From an uncultured Flavobacteriales bacterium (GTDB taxonomy: Bacteria > Bacteroidota > Bacteroidia > Flavobacteriales_D > Sanyastnellaceae), in NCBI GenBank assembly GCA_905478795.1, contig CAJQJX010000002.1:1-34727 (forward strand): 34,727 bases of DNA, read 5' to 3'. A program made the translations under genes and the position numbers. Positions 7,955 through 14,919 of the stretch are shown here, piece by piece. Numbering within the stretch: position 1 is the stretch's first letter; the number at the start of each line of letters is the position of its first letter. Under the pieces are notes generated by a model, which was not told the origin of the DNA, searched no databases, and saw nothing but the letters and a program-made list of their open reading frames with translations.

Positions 7955-9459
7955 CAACGATCCGTTTTGGAGCCATTTACCTTGACAATCCTTCCACTTC
8001 GATACTGTCTGACCAATCTCACCACACCCATGGTGTCGAAGTAACGCCAATTTCCTTCAGGCAACCCACCTTCATAAGAACCCACAGAGGCACGAATTCC
8101 ATTGGGCCAGAATGTGACATGCTGACCTGTGGGAATGCCAGCGACATATTCACCTTCAAATATGGTTTTGCCTTCGGAAGAAGTGTGCCGCCATTGTCCG
8201 TCGCGTTCACCATCTAAGTACTTGCCCGTACGGCGGTCATCATTGACGTGTTCCAACCAATCACCTTGTTTCAAACCCCGCTCATAGCTGCCCCTGGCTA
8301 GTGTGTCTCCATCGATGGACAACTCTACAAACTCCCCATCCTCTTTGCCTTTACGGTAACGCTCATCCCTGTGCAACATGCCATCTATGTGGTACCATTT
8401 CCAAGTGCCGTGCCAATCACCTGCCCGATAGCCCCCTTCTTGTTCTACCCGACCATCGGGGGCATAAAACGTCCATTCACCGTCGCGCATTCCTTCCAGA
8501 TAATTCCCCGTTTCCTTCCGTGCACCTTCCTTCCAAAACAATGTCCATTCCCCAGACCTTCTCCCCAAACTGTCCAACATACCTGTCGCATGAAGCACCC
8601 CGGATCTAAAGACTTTGACTTCAATCAAATGACCAGCTTCATCAAAAAACCGGTGTGAGCCCATGGGTGTATTCTCACGCCAAGGACCTTGCCTGGCTAC
8701 TTCGCCATTGGAGTGATAGGACTTACGTAAATCCAAAGCCACCGATTCTGGAGCATCCAAGACACGCTCACCCCTTTTGTAAGTCTCTGTGCGCTCCAAG
8801 TCACCATTTCGATTGAAGAATTTAAAGACTCCTTCTTGAAGACCTCGCTCGTAGGGACCCTCTTTACGCACCCGTTCATTGGGCCAAAACGTCATCCATT
8901 TTCCAGTCTGTCGGCCCTGGTCATCATACCGGTTGATATCCTCCACCCATCGGAGCAAATCTTCACGATAACCCATTCGCCTTACAATCCTCCTTTCTGC
9001 ATTTTCGTCCACCGCATACTGCAAGGCAATTCCTTCTTTTTGACCTGATTTCCATGGAATTCGCTCCACCTCTGCACCGTTTGGGTCATACCCAACTTCC
9101 CAGCCATTCAACGTGTCTTCTTCCCAAGGCAAAGAGCGTGTCAATGCGCCGAGTGTATCCCACTGTTGCTCCAAACCATTCTTGCGACCAAGACTGTAAT
9201 TCAGGGTTGTCTGGATCCGTCCTTGACCATCATAGAACACCCATTCACCAACCAAATCACCAGACAGCCAATTTCCTTCGCTCTTTCTCGTGCCATCCTC
9301 GTAAAACGATGTCCAATAACCAGAAGGAATTCCATCTACCAACATTCCTCGGCTACTCACCTCCCCTTCTGCAAACCGATACTCCACAAACGAACTGTCT
9401 TGTCCCCACACCACGGCAGACAGCATCTGGAGCATCCAGAACAACACACCGTATTTCAT
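7954..9459 (-). CDS. Exported MORN_2-repeat protein
   Basis: This is a 501-residue protein with a signal peptide (MKYGVLFWMLQMLSAVVWGQ) followed almost entirely by short repeats of the MORN variant type (YwqK-like). Examples are SGYWTSFYEDGTRKSEG, TGKWMTFWPNERVRKEG and SGEWTLFWKEGARKETG, with well over ten units of about 22-24 residues. These repeats form beta-hairpin ribbons; their role in Bacteroidota is poorly defined. The ATG at 9459 is preferred because it starts the signal peptide and follows a purine-rich AGGGAGG, although that motif abuts the ATG unusually closely. A longer frame begins at 9513. Its stop codon overlaps the start of the kinase gene by one base, so it is the first gene of a three-gene operon and may feed envelope information to it. 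Confidence 0.8.
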   Translation of the reverse strand: MKYGVLFWMLQMLSAVVWGQDSSFVEYRFAEGEVSSRGMLVDGIPSGYWTSFYEDGTRKSEGNWLSGDLVGEWVFYDGQGRIQTTLNYSLGRKNGLEQQWDTLGALTRSLPWEEDTLNGWEVGYDPNGAEVERIPWKSGQKEGIALQYAVDENAERRIVRRMGYREDLLRWVEDINRYDDQGRQTGKWMTFWPNERVRKEGPYERGLQEGVFKFFNRNGDLERTETYKRGERVLDAPESVALDLRKSYHSNGEVARQGPWRENTPMGSHRFFDEAGHLIEVKVFRSGVLHATGMLDSLGRRSGEWTLFWKEGARKETGNYLEGMRDGEWTFYAPDGRVEQEGGYRAGDWHGTWKWYHIDGMLHRDERYRKGKEDGEFVELSIDGDTLARGSYERGLKQGDWLEHVNDDRRTGKYLDGERDGQWRHTSSEGKTIFEGEYVAGIPTGQHVTFWPNGIRASVGSYEGGLPEGNWRYFDTMGVVRLVRQYRSGRIVKVNGSKTDR

Positions 9460-9547
9460 CCTCCCTTTCACACCGGCAAGTTCGTTCGCCACATCCAACA
9501 CACTCCATCCCATTCCTGAGTTTTTACCCCAACTATGTATTATTCAT

Positions 9548-9561
9548 TTTTCTTAAGAAAA
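9548..9561. repeat. Perfect 14-bp AT-rich palindrome
   Basis: TTTTCTTAAGAAAA reads the same on both strands. It lies in the AT-rich part of the non-coding gap, just before the TAG-rich tract. It could assist duplex opening if this is an origin, or be a protein-binding site upstream of the MORN operon. Confidence 0.5.
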
Positions 9562-9696
9562 GAAGTAGTAGATGTAGTAGGCCTGTTGATAGGTCTGATA
9601 ACTCAAGGTCCATTTGTTTGGAGGCAATGGTCTTCCACAAGGTTGTTCGTGTTATCACGACTTATCGACGTCTACGAAAAGGTGATAATCAAGCTT

Positions 9697-9715
9697 TTGT
9701 GGACCCCATCCACAA
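9697..9715. repeat. Inverted pair of DnaA-box cores
   Basis: TTGTGGACCCCATCCACAA has 7-bp perfect arms around a 5-nt centre. Each arm carries the TCCACA core of the DnaA box, and the right arm extends to CCATCCACA (7 of 9 to the consensus). A second inverted repeat, TTGTGT-GGATG-ACACAA, lies at 9927-9943 and includes the 8-of-9 box. Confidence 0.5.
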
Positions 9716-9969
9716 TTTGTTTGGGAATGGGTACAACTCCGATTCAGGGAAATTGGCCTTCCATCCGAGTGTGTACATCACTCCATTCTCTGTGTGAATT
9801 ATGAGCAGAATTCATACCCCAAAAAATTTGGTTTTTGAGGTGGATTCAACAAGCCTCTAAGAGCACCAAACCACCAAATTTTCTTTCTATCGGGTTTCCA
9901 ACAGTGAAAGGTGCGAATTCACATTTTTGTGTGGATGACACAAGGTCCGGAAACCGTGAACTTCGGGAC

Positions 9970-10398
9970 ATGAGGATTCACTTGGCAAATGATCACGCTG
10001 GAGGTGACTTGAGAACAACACTCATGAACTGGCTTACTGATCAAGGAATAGAAATCATTGATCATGGTACTCCCGATGGTGGTAGCGTTGATTACCCAGA
10101 TCACGCCCACCCATTGGCACAAGCGGTTTCAGAAGGCGACACCTTGGGCATTCTGATTTGTGGCTCTGCCAACGGAGTGTCCATGACCGCAAACAAACAC
10201 GCGGGCATTCGGGCAGCCATTGCGTGGCGGCCAGATATCGCCGTATTGGCCCGTCAACACAACAATGCAAACGTGCTGTGTTTACCTGCGCGCTTCATTG
10301 CCATACCCGATGCTTTGGATTGTGTCAAAGCGTTTCTTGAGACCCCCTTCGAAGGTGGCCGGCACGAACGCCGAGTGACCAAAATTGCCTGTTCATGA
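9970..10398 (+). CDS. rpiB: Ribose-5-phosphate isomerase B
   Basis: This is a 142-residue cytoplasmic enzyme of the RpiB/LacAB family, interconverting ribose-5-phosphate and ribulose-5-phosphate in the pentose phosphate pathway. The family motifs are visible: the N-terminal substrate site NDHAGGDLR, the conserved Asp-Tyr-Pro (VDYPDHAHPLA), the catalytic-Cys loop ICGSANGVSMTANKH followed by GIRAA, and NNANVLCLPARFI. Length fits the family. The ATG at 9970 is chosen because the family begins right there (MRIHLANDHAG); the open frame reaches back to 9835 but that stretch is non-homologous and lies in the candidate origin. Its stop overlaps the next start as ATGA. Confidence 0.93.
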   Translation: MRIHLANDHAGGDLRTTLMNWLTDQGIEIIDHGTPDGGSVDYPDHAHPLAQAVSEGDTLGILICGSANGVSMTANKHAGIRAAIAWRPDIAVLARQHNNANVLCLPARFIAIPDALDCVKAFLETPFEGGRHERRVTKIACS

Positions 10399-11981
10399 CC
10401 CGATTTATCCCTCTTCTTTCTTTGGGTTTATGCTTAGGCTACGCCCCTGTGTTCCATGCACAAACCCTGCTTCATACCGACTCAGCTCTAGAGTGGTCCA
10501 GTACCATCACTGCGGATGAATTGTCTGGGCTGTTGCACATTCTGGCGGCGGATTCCATGGAGGGTCGTGAAACAGGCAAACCAGGACAGCGAAAGGCGGC
10601 TGCGTTCTTGGCTGATCAATTCGAGGCAATGGGCTTGCAGCCCATTAACGGCAGTTATTTCCAGCCCGTTCCTTTGACCATCACCCAATTGAAGGGTGGC
10701 GTGTTAACGTTGGGCTCGGAGAAGCTCGTGTTCAAGAATGATTTTGTGCCGTATCCAGGCATCCAGGTTGTAGACATTGTAGCCGAAGCCGTCTTTGTGG
10801 GATACGGAATCCAAGAGGGGCTTTGGGACGATTACGCAGGATTGGACGTCGCAGGAAAAACGGTAGTGATGTTGGCCGGGGAGCCGGGAAGTGCAGAAAA
10901 GGGTTTTGTGCTTTCGGGCAACGAAACACCCAGTAAATGGAGCCAGGACCCGTCTGTCAAGCGCATGATAGCAGACAGTTTGGGGGCCACGGCCACGGTC
11001 TTAGTATCACCAGAGTTTGCCACGTTAAAATCTCGTTTGGTACCGTGGTTGAGCCGTGAAAGGATGAGGCTAGATGTGGATCGCCAGGGCGAAGGCACGG
11101 ATCTGCCCACCTTGCTTGTGCCGGAAGAGGTGTTGCTGCGGTCAACGGGCTGGAAGTCCATGAAGGATGTCCGGAAAAAATGGCCAAAGCGCAAATTGAA
11201 AGGCACCGATTTGGGTTCTATGGAGCTGCATTTGGCGCGCAAAGCGGATAAAGTAGAGGCAACCAATGTGTGGGGTTTACTGCCGGGCTCGGACAGCCTG
11301 CTTGCAGACGAAATTGTGGCTTTGACCAGCCACTACGATCATGTTGGAGTGGACAAAGAGGGGTTGATCTACAACGGTGCGGACGACGATGGAAGTGGTA
11401 CTGTCAGCTTGCTCGAAAATGCAGGCGCTTGGATGGCTGCTGCGAAAGCGGGAAAGGGTCCAAAACGCTCCGTGTTGTTTATGGCGTTTGTGGGTGAGGA
11501 AAAGGGGTTGCTCGGCTCAGAGTGGTACAGTGAGCACCCCGCCTTTCCATTGGAACAGCATGTTTGTGACTTGAACATGGACATGGTGGGGCGCTTTGAT
11601 GAGGCCCATATCGACGACGACCGCTATGTCTACTTAATAGGCAGTGACAAACTCTCCTCTGAACTGCATGAAATCAGCGAGGCTGTGAATGCGAAGCACG
11701 TTGGGATTGCTCTGGACTACACATTCAATGCTCCGGACGACCCCAACCGGTTCTATTACAGGAGTGACCATTACAATTTTGCCAAACACGACATCCCTGT
11801 AATCTTCTATTTCAGTGGGGTTCACGAGGATTATCATGGTCCAGGCGATACGCCTGACAAAATCCGCTATTCCAAGATGGCAGAGATTGGTCAATTGGTA
11901 TTCTTGACCTCTTGGGAGGTGGCGAACCGGTCAAAGAAGCTCGCTGTAGATCAGGTTAACGACTTTCCGTCAAACCGCTGA
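10395..11981 (+). CDS. Exported M28-family metallopeptidase
   Basis: This is a 528-residue secreted zinc aminopeptidase-like protein. A signal peptide (LLSLGLCLGYAPVFHAQ) is followed by an N-terminal part of the peptidase, an inserted PA-like region (about residues 115-280), and the M28 core. Metal-ligand motifs are complete: H316 in SHYDH, an Asp in GADDDGSG (330-332), the general-base pair E368/E369 in VGEEKGLLGS, an Asp in NMDMVGR, and a final His in DYHGPGDT. Such enzymes remove N-terminal residues from peptides in the periplasm or outside the cell. It starts with a 4-bp ATGA overlap on rpiB, implying co-translation. Its last 26 bp overlap the convergent thioredoxin-fold gene. Confidence 0.92.
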   Translation: MTRFIPLLSLGLCLGYAPVFHAQTLLHTDSALEWSSTITADELSGLLHILAADSMEGRETGKPGQRKAAAFLADQFEAMGLQPINGSYFQPVPLTITQLKGGVLTLGSEKLVFKNDFVPYPGIQVVDIVAEAVFVGYGIQEGLWDDYAGLDVAGKTVVMLAGEPGSAEKGFVLSGNETPSKWSQDPSVKRMIADSLGATATVLVSPEFATLKSRLVPWLSRERMRLDVDRQGEGTDLPTLLVPEEVLLRSTGWKSMKDVRKKWPKRKLKGTDLGSMELHLARKADKVEATNVWGLLPGSDSLLADEIVALTSHYDHVGVDKEGLIYNGADDDGSGTVSLLENAGAWMAAAKAGKGPKRSVLFMAFVGEEKGLLGSEWYSEHPAFPLEQHVCDLNMDMVGRFDEAHIDDDRYVYLIGSDKLSSELHEISEAVNAKHVGIALDYTFNAPDDPNRFYYRSDHYNFAKHDIPVIFYFSGVHEDYHGPGDTPDKIRYSKMAEIGQLVFLTSWEVANRSKKLAVDQVNDFPSNR

Positions 11982-13200
11982 TGGCGGCGGAAAAGCGGGA
12001 GCGCTCGAGGGCGTATTTCTGCCCGGTCGCTGGACCATTAAATCCTGTGTGAATCCAGGGCTGAAGGGCCCCGGGAGTCATGACAATGCTGGTGGGAAAG
12101 CTCACCACCCTGTCTAGAAAAGGCAGCAGGCTTTGCGCCTCCTTCTTGGAGGCGGGGCCTATGAGGCTGATGCTCCACCTGTCCTCAAAGCGCTGAAGCT
12201 CCAAAGACCTGGAATACTGTTTCAGGCGTTTGAGGGCTGCCGTTTCTCCGTTGTCCCGGTTCAGGCCGCGTTCAAAAGCGAGGGTGTGCACATACATGTT
12301 CGGATGCTCCTCCATGAGCGCGATGAGCAACCGGTGCTCGTCCATGCAGTTGGGGCACCAGGACCCCATAACGCTCAATACATGTACGGCACTGTCTGAG
12401 GGCGACCAGGTCCATTCCGTAGGCTGACCCAGCAGATCCTTGCCGCTGTATGCAACAGGTAGACCGGTCCAAACCGCTTCGTTTCCAGAAGCGAGCAGAG
12501 GATCTTTGTCTGATTTGCGGTGGGCAATGAACGGCGTGGTGTAGTGGTTGCCGCTCGAGAACACACCATCAACCAGGCTGTCAGCGATCGAGGTGTTGGC
12601 CTTGAAATGGAAAAGGTGGGCGCCATCGAATGTTTGCAGGTTCAGATTAAAGCCCTCCACTGACCCGTGTAAATACCGGAAGTCTCCAGTGGCGGTCTCG
12701 ATGGTTCCTTTGATCCGTCCAGCCGCAGACCGCTGCAAAACAAGGTCACCGAACCAAGGATTCTCTAAACCAAAGGCCATGCGCCAATACTCTGTTTGGC
12801 CCCAGGTGTCGTTGTCCGACATCCTTTCGTCAGAGTCAACCCACTTTAAATCAACAACATAAGGTGGTTCCCCCGTACGCAGAACGTCGGTCCAGGCGCC
12901 CGCTCCCTGTGGACCGAGGCATAACGTTCCGTCGAAAACAGGAACCCTGAAGCACCCGCTATCCTCAGCGGTAAGTACAAGCGTTTCGGCGCCGTTATAG
13001 AGGGTCATTTCCTGCGCACTTTTCATGGCAGGAATTCGGGCTTCTACAGAGTCACTCAGGAAAAAAACAAGGGTTCCCTTTGTGTTTTCTGCAGGGTTGG
13101 CGGTTGAACTTGGGTCATCCAATTGCGGAGAACCACAACGGACAAACCCAAGACCGAAGGCCAAAAAAAGGACAGCTCTATACGGGCCGCACAGGCGCAT
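11956..13200 (-). CDS. Lipoprotein with TlpA-like thioredoxin domain
   Basis: This is a 414-residue envelope protein. A signal peptide ends in a lipobox-like LGFVRCGS, so it is probably lipidated. The N-terminal half (about 30-240) has no motif I recognise but resembles the beta-rich N-terminal domains of Bacteroidota TlpA-like proteins. The C-terminal half is a thioredoxin fold with an intact active site, C282-P-N-C285 in MGSWCPNCMDEH, as in periplasmic disulfide reductases. The ATG at 13200 overlaps the aldehyde dehydrogenase stop as TGATG; a TTG one codon upstream is possible. The gene follows the dehydrogenase in an operon, and its end overlaps the convergent M28 gene by 26 bp. Confidence 0.85.
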   Translation of the reverse strand: MRLCGPYRAVLFLAFGLGFVRCGSPQLDDPSSTANPAENTKGTLVFFLSDSVEARIPAMKSAQEMTLYNGAETLVLTAEDSGCFRVPVFDGTLCLGPQGAGAWTDVLRTGEPPYVVDLKWVDSDERMSDNDTWGQTEYWRMAFGLENPWFGDLVLQRSAAGRIKGTIETATGDFRYLHGSVEGFNLNLQTFDGAHLFHFKANTSIADSLVDGVFSSGNHYTTPFIAHRKSDKDPLLASGNEAVWTGLPVAYSGKDLLGQPTEWTWSPSDSAVHVLSVMGSWCPNCMDEHRLLIALMEEHPNMYVHTLAFERGLNRDNGETAALKRLKQYSRSLELQRFEDRWSISLIGPASKKEAQSLLPFLDRVVSFPTSIVMTPGALQPWIHTGFNGPATGQKYALERSRFSAAISGLTESR

Positions 13201-14732
13201 CAAAAGTCGAATTTGATGCCCTGAGCCAAGGGCAACTCTGTGCTGTAGTTAATGGTGTTGGTCTGGCGACGCATGTAGCCTTTCCAAGCATCACTTCCAG
13301 ACTCACGACCACCACCGGTCTCTTTCTCTCCTCCAAATGCGCCACCGATTTCGGCACCACTTGTTCCGATGTTGACGTTGGCTATTCCGCAGTCGCTGCC
13401 GTTGGCAGAAAGGAAGAGCTCAGCGCTCCGGAGGTTGGTGGTCATGATCGCAGACGAAAGCCCTTGCACGACGCCATTTTGCATGGCCATAGCCTCGTCG
13501 AGCGTATCGTATTTCATCACATAAAGAATCGGTGCGAAGGTCTCGTGTTGTACAATCGCCATGTCGTTGTTTGCCTCTGCAATGGCGGGTTTGACGTAAC
13601 ACCCGGACTCGTAGCCAGGCCCTTCGAGCACACCCCCTTCAACAATGATGCGTCCACCCTGCTCAACAACATCTTCCAAGGCCTTGCTGTACGCCGCGAC
13701 AGCGTCGTGGTCGATGAGGGGTCCAACGTGATTGTTTTGGTCAAGGGGATCTCCAATGCGGAGTTGGCCATAAGCGCTTTTGATCGCGTCTACGACCTTG
13801 TCATAAATGCTGCTGTGGATGATCAGGCGGCGTGTTGAGGTGCAGCGTTGTCCGCAGGTGCCCACCGCTCCGAATACAGTGCCTGGAACGACCATTTTGA
13901 GTTCCGCATCGGGCTCCACGATGATGGCGTTGTTGCCACCAAGTTCAAGGAGGCTTTTTCCAAGGCGAGCAGCAACGGCTTGAGCAACGATCTTACCCAT
14001 GCGGATAGAACCGGTAGCAGAAACCATGGCGACGCGCTTGTCGTGGGTCATCATTTCTCCCACCTTATAGTCGCCTTGTATGATGCAAGACAAGCCTTTG
14101 GGCACGTAATCGAGGTCTGCGGTAACCTCATTCCAGATGTTCTGGCACGCTACGGCAGTCAAAGGAGTTTTCTCAGAAGGCTTCCAAATACAGGCGTTTC
14201 CGCATACCCAAGCCAAAGCCGTGTTCCAGTTCCAAACAGCGACGGGGAAGTTGAATGCGCTGATGATTCCAACGACACCAAGGGGGTGCCACTGTTCGTA
14301 CATCCTGTGCCCTGGGCGCTCAGAGTGCATGGTGAGTCCATACAGTTGGCGTGAAAGGCCTACCGCAAAGTCACAGATGTCAATCATTTCTTGGACTTCT
14401 CCGAGGCCTTCTTGGAGGCTCTTGCCCATTTCATACGAGACCAGAGCGCCGAGGGCGTCCTTGTGGTGCCGCAACGCTTCGCCATAGAGCCGAACTACCT
14501 CACCACGTTGGGGAGCAGGAATGTTGCGCCACTCTTTGGCGGCAGCGGTTGCGGCTTGAATGGCGTCTTCATAAAGCGGAGCGTCACAGACTCCGGTGCT
14601 TCCGATTGTAGCGCCATCGACCGGGCTGATGCTGTTGATGTCTTTTCCAACGTTGTAGTTGGTGGATCCGATCTGGGTTCCGGGGTTGCTATCGGAAAGT
14701 CCGAGTTGCGCGAGGTGGGCCTTCATGTTCAT
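13200..14732 (-). CDS. ALDH7-type aldehyde dehydrogenase (aminoadipate-semialdehyde type)
   Basis: This is a 510-residue NAD(P)-dependent dehydrogenase of the ALDH superfamily. The catalytic Cys lies in FGAVGTCGQRCTSTRRL, the general-base Glu in LLELGGNNAI, and the Rossmann nucleotide-binding region covers FNFPVAVWNWN to WKPSEKTPLT. The C-terminus (GEKETGGGRESGSDAWKGYM, then TINYS and LPLAQGI) is the signature of the ALDH7/antiquitin subfamily. Characterised members oxidise alpha-aminoadipate semialdehyde/piperideine-6-carboxylate in lysine breakdown; that substrate is inferred from the family. The ATG at 14732 is used; another lies two codons later (MKAHLAQ). It is followed without a gap by the thioredoxin-fold lipoprotein gene. 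Confidence 0.92.
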   Translation of the reverse strand: MNMKAHLAQLGLSDSNPGTQIGSTNYNVGKDINSISPVDGATIGSTGVCDAPLYEDAIQAATAAAKEWRNIPAPQRGEVVRLYGEALRHHKDALGALVSYEMGKSLQEGLGEVQEMIDICDFAVGLSRQLYGLTMHSERPGHRMYEQWHPLGVVGIISAFNFPVAVWNWNTALAWVCGNACIWKPSEKTPLTAVACQNIWNEVTADLDYVPKGLSCIIQGDYKVGEMMTHDKRVAMVSATGSIRMGKIVAQAVAARLGKSLLELGGNNAIIVEPDAELKMVVPGTVFGAVGTCGQRCTSTRRLIIHSSIYDKVVDAIKSAYGQLRIGDPLDQNNHVGPLIDHDAVAAYSKALEDVVEQGGRIIVEGGVLEGPGYESGCYVKPAIAEANNDMAIVQHETFAPILYVMKYDTLDEAMAMQNGVVQGLSSAIMTTNLRSAELFLSANGSDCGIANVNIGTSGAEIGGAFGGEKETGGGRESGSDAWKGYMRRQTNTINYSTELPLAQGIKFDF

Positions 14733-14751
14733 GGTCTGCTCTTCTTGCGCG

Positions 14752-14770
14752 CGAAGGTACCGCTCGAGCG
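14752..14770 (-). promoter_or_regulatory. Possible -7 box and palindrome upstream of aldehyde dehydrogenase
   Basis: On the minus strand a perfect 10-bp palindrome CGCTCGAGCG (14770-14761) is followed one base later by TACCTTCG (14759-14752), one mismatch from TAnnTTTG. This ends 19 nt before the ATG at 14732. The palindrome would overlap the core promoter, a place where a repressor could act. No TTG at standard spacing was identified, so the call is tentative. Confidence 0.3.
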
Positions 14771-14902
14771 TAGTTGTACGTTAGTTTTGCTTAAGTTGTT
14801 GGTTGTCAGGGCTTTGTGTTTTTGGGCTAACAGGAGGAAGGTGGGGGTTGACCTCCGTTCGTTGTGTTATGCCCTCAGACGGCCGGAAAAGGCGTATAAC
14901 TA

Positions 14903-14918
14903 TGTTCCACGTGGAACA
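14903..14918. other. parS site 1 (ParB-binding palindrome)
   Basis: TGTTCCACGTGGAACA is a perfect 16-bp palindrome matching the widely conserved parS centromere consensus TGTTnCACGTGnAACA at every fixed base. ParB-CTP clamps load here to build the origin-proximal partition complex. It sits one base beyond the mnmG stop codon (14920-14922). A near-identical copy is just upstream of mnmG. Confidence 0.88.
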
Positions 14919-14919
14919 T

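Larger units (their letters stand above)
9460..9969. other. Candidate chromosomal replication origin (oriC) in a 510-bp non-coding gap
   Basis: This is the longest gene-free stretch in the window and is visibly AT-richer than its neighbours. Three elements are seen in order. An AT-rich tract at 9535-9562 (23 of 28 bases A/T) contains a perfect 14-bp palindrome. A GTAGTAG-ATG-TAGTAG tract at 9565-9580 resembles DnaA-trios. Four copies of the DnaA-box core TCCACA/TGTGGA lie at 9634-9639, 9698-9703, 9709-9714 and 9930-9935. The best 9-mer is TCATCCACA (minus strand, 9938-9930), 8 of 9 to TTATCCACA. GC skew changes sign here and parS sites lie 5-7 kb away. Alternatively it is only the divergent regulatory region of the MORN operon and rpiB. 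No dnaA gene is visible, although in this phylum dnaA and oriC need not be adjacent. Confidence 0.5.

Noticed and set aside
9535-9804. An 89-codon plus-strand open frame in the non-coding gap
   Set aside because: It has no recognisable motif, overlaps the AT-rich tract and inverted repeats, and its composition fits chance reading of non-coding DNA.
9835-9969. N-terminal extension of rpiB
   Set aside because: The RpiB family starts at the conserved MRIHLANDHAG; the extra 45 codons are unlike the family and fall in the candidate origin.
13811-13825. Further DnaA-like boxes (TGTGGATGA near 13815, TGTGGATGG near 5026 and 5117)
   Set aside because: These 7- or 8-of-9 matches lie inside coding sequence, as expected by chance, and are not clustered; they also show that single 8-of-9 matches are weak evidence.
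13080-13838. A 252-codon plus-strand frame over the thioredoxin-fold and dehydrogenase genes
   Set aside because: It is antisense to two well-supported coding genes and has no recognisable domain.
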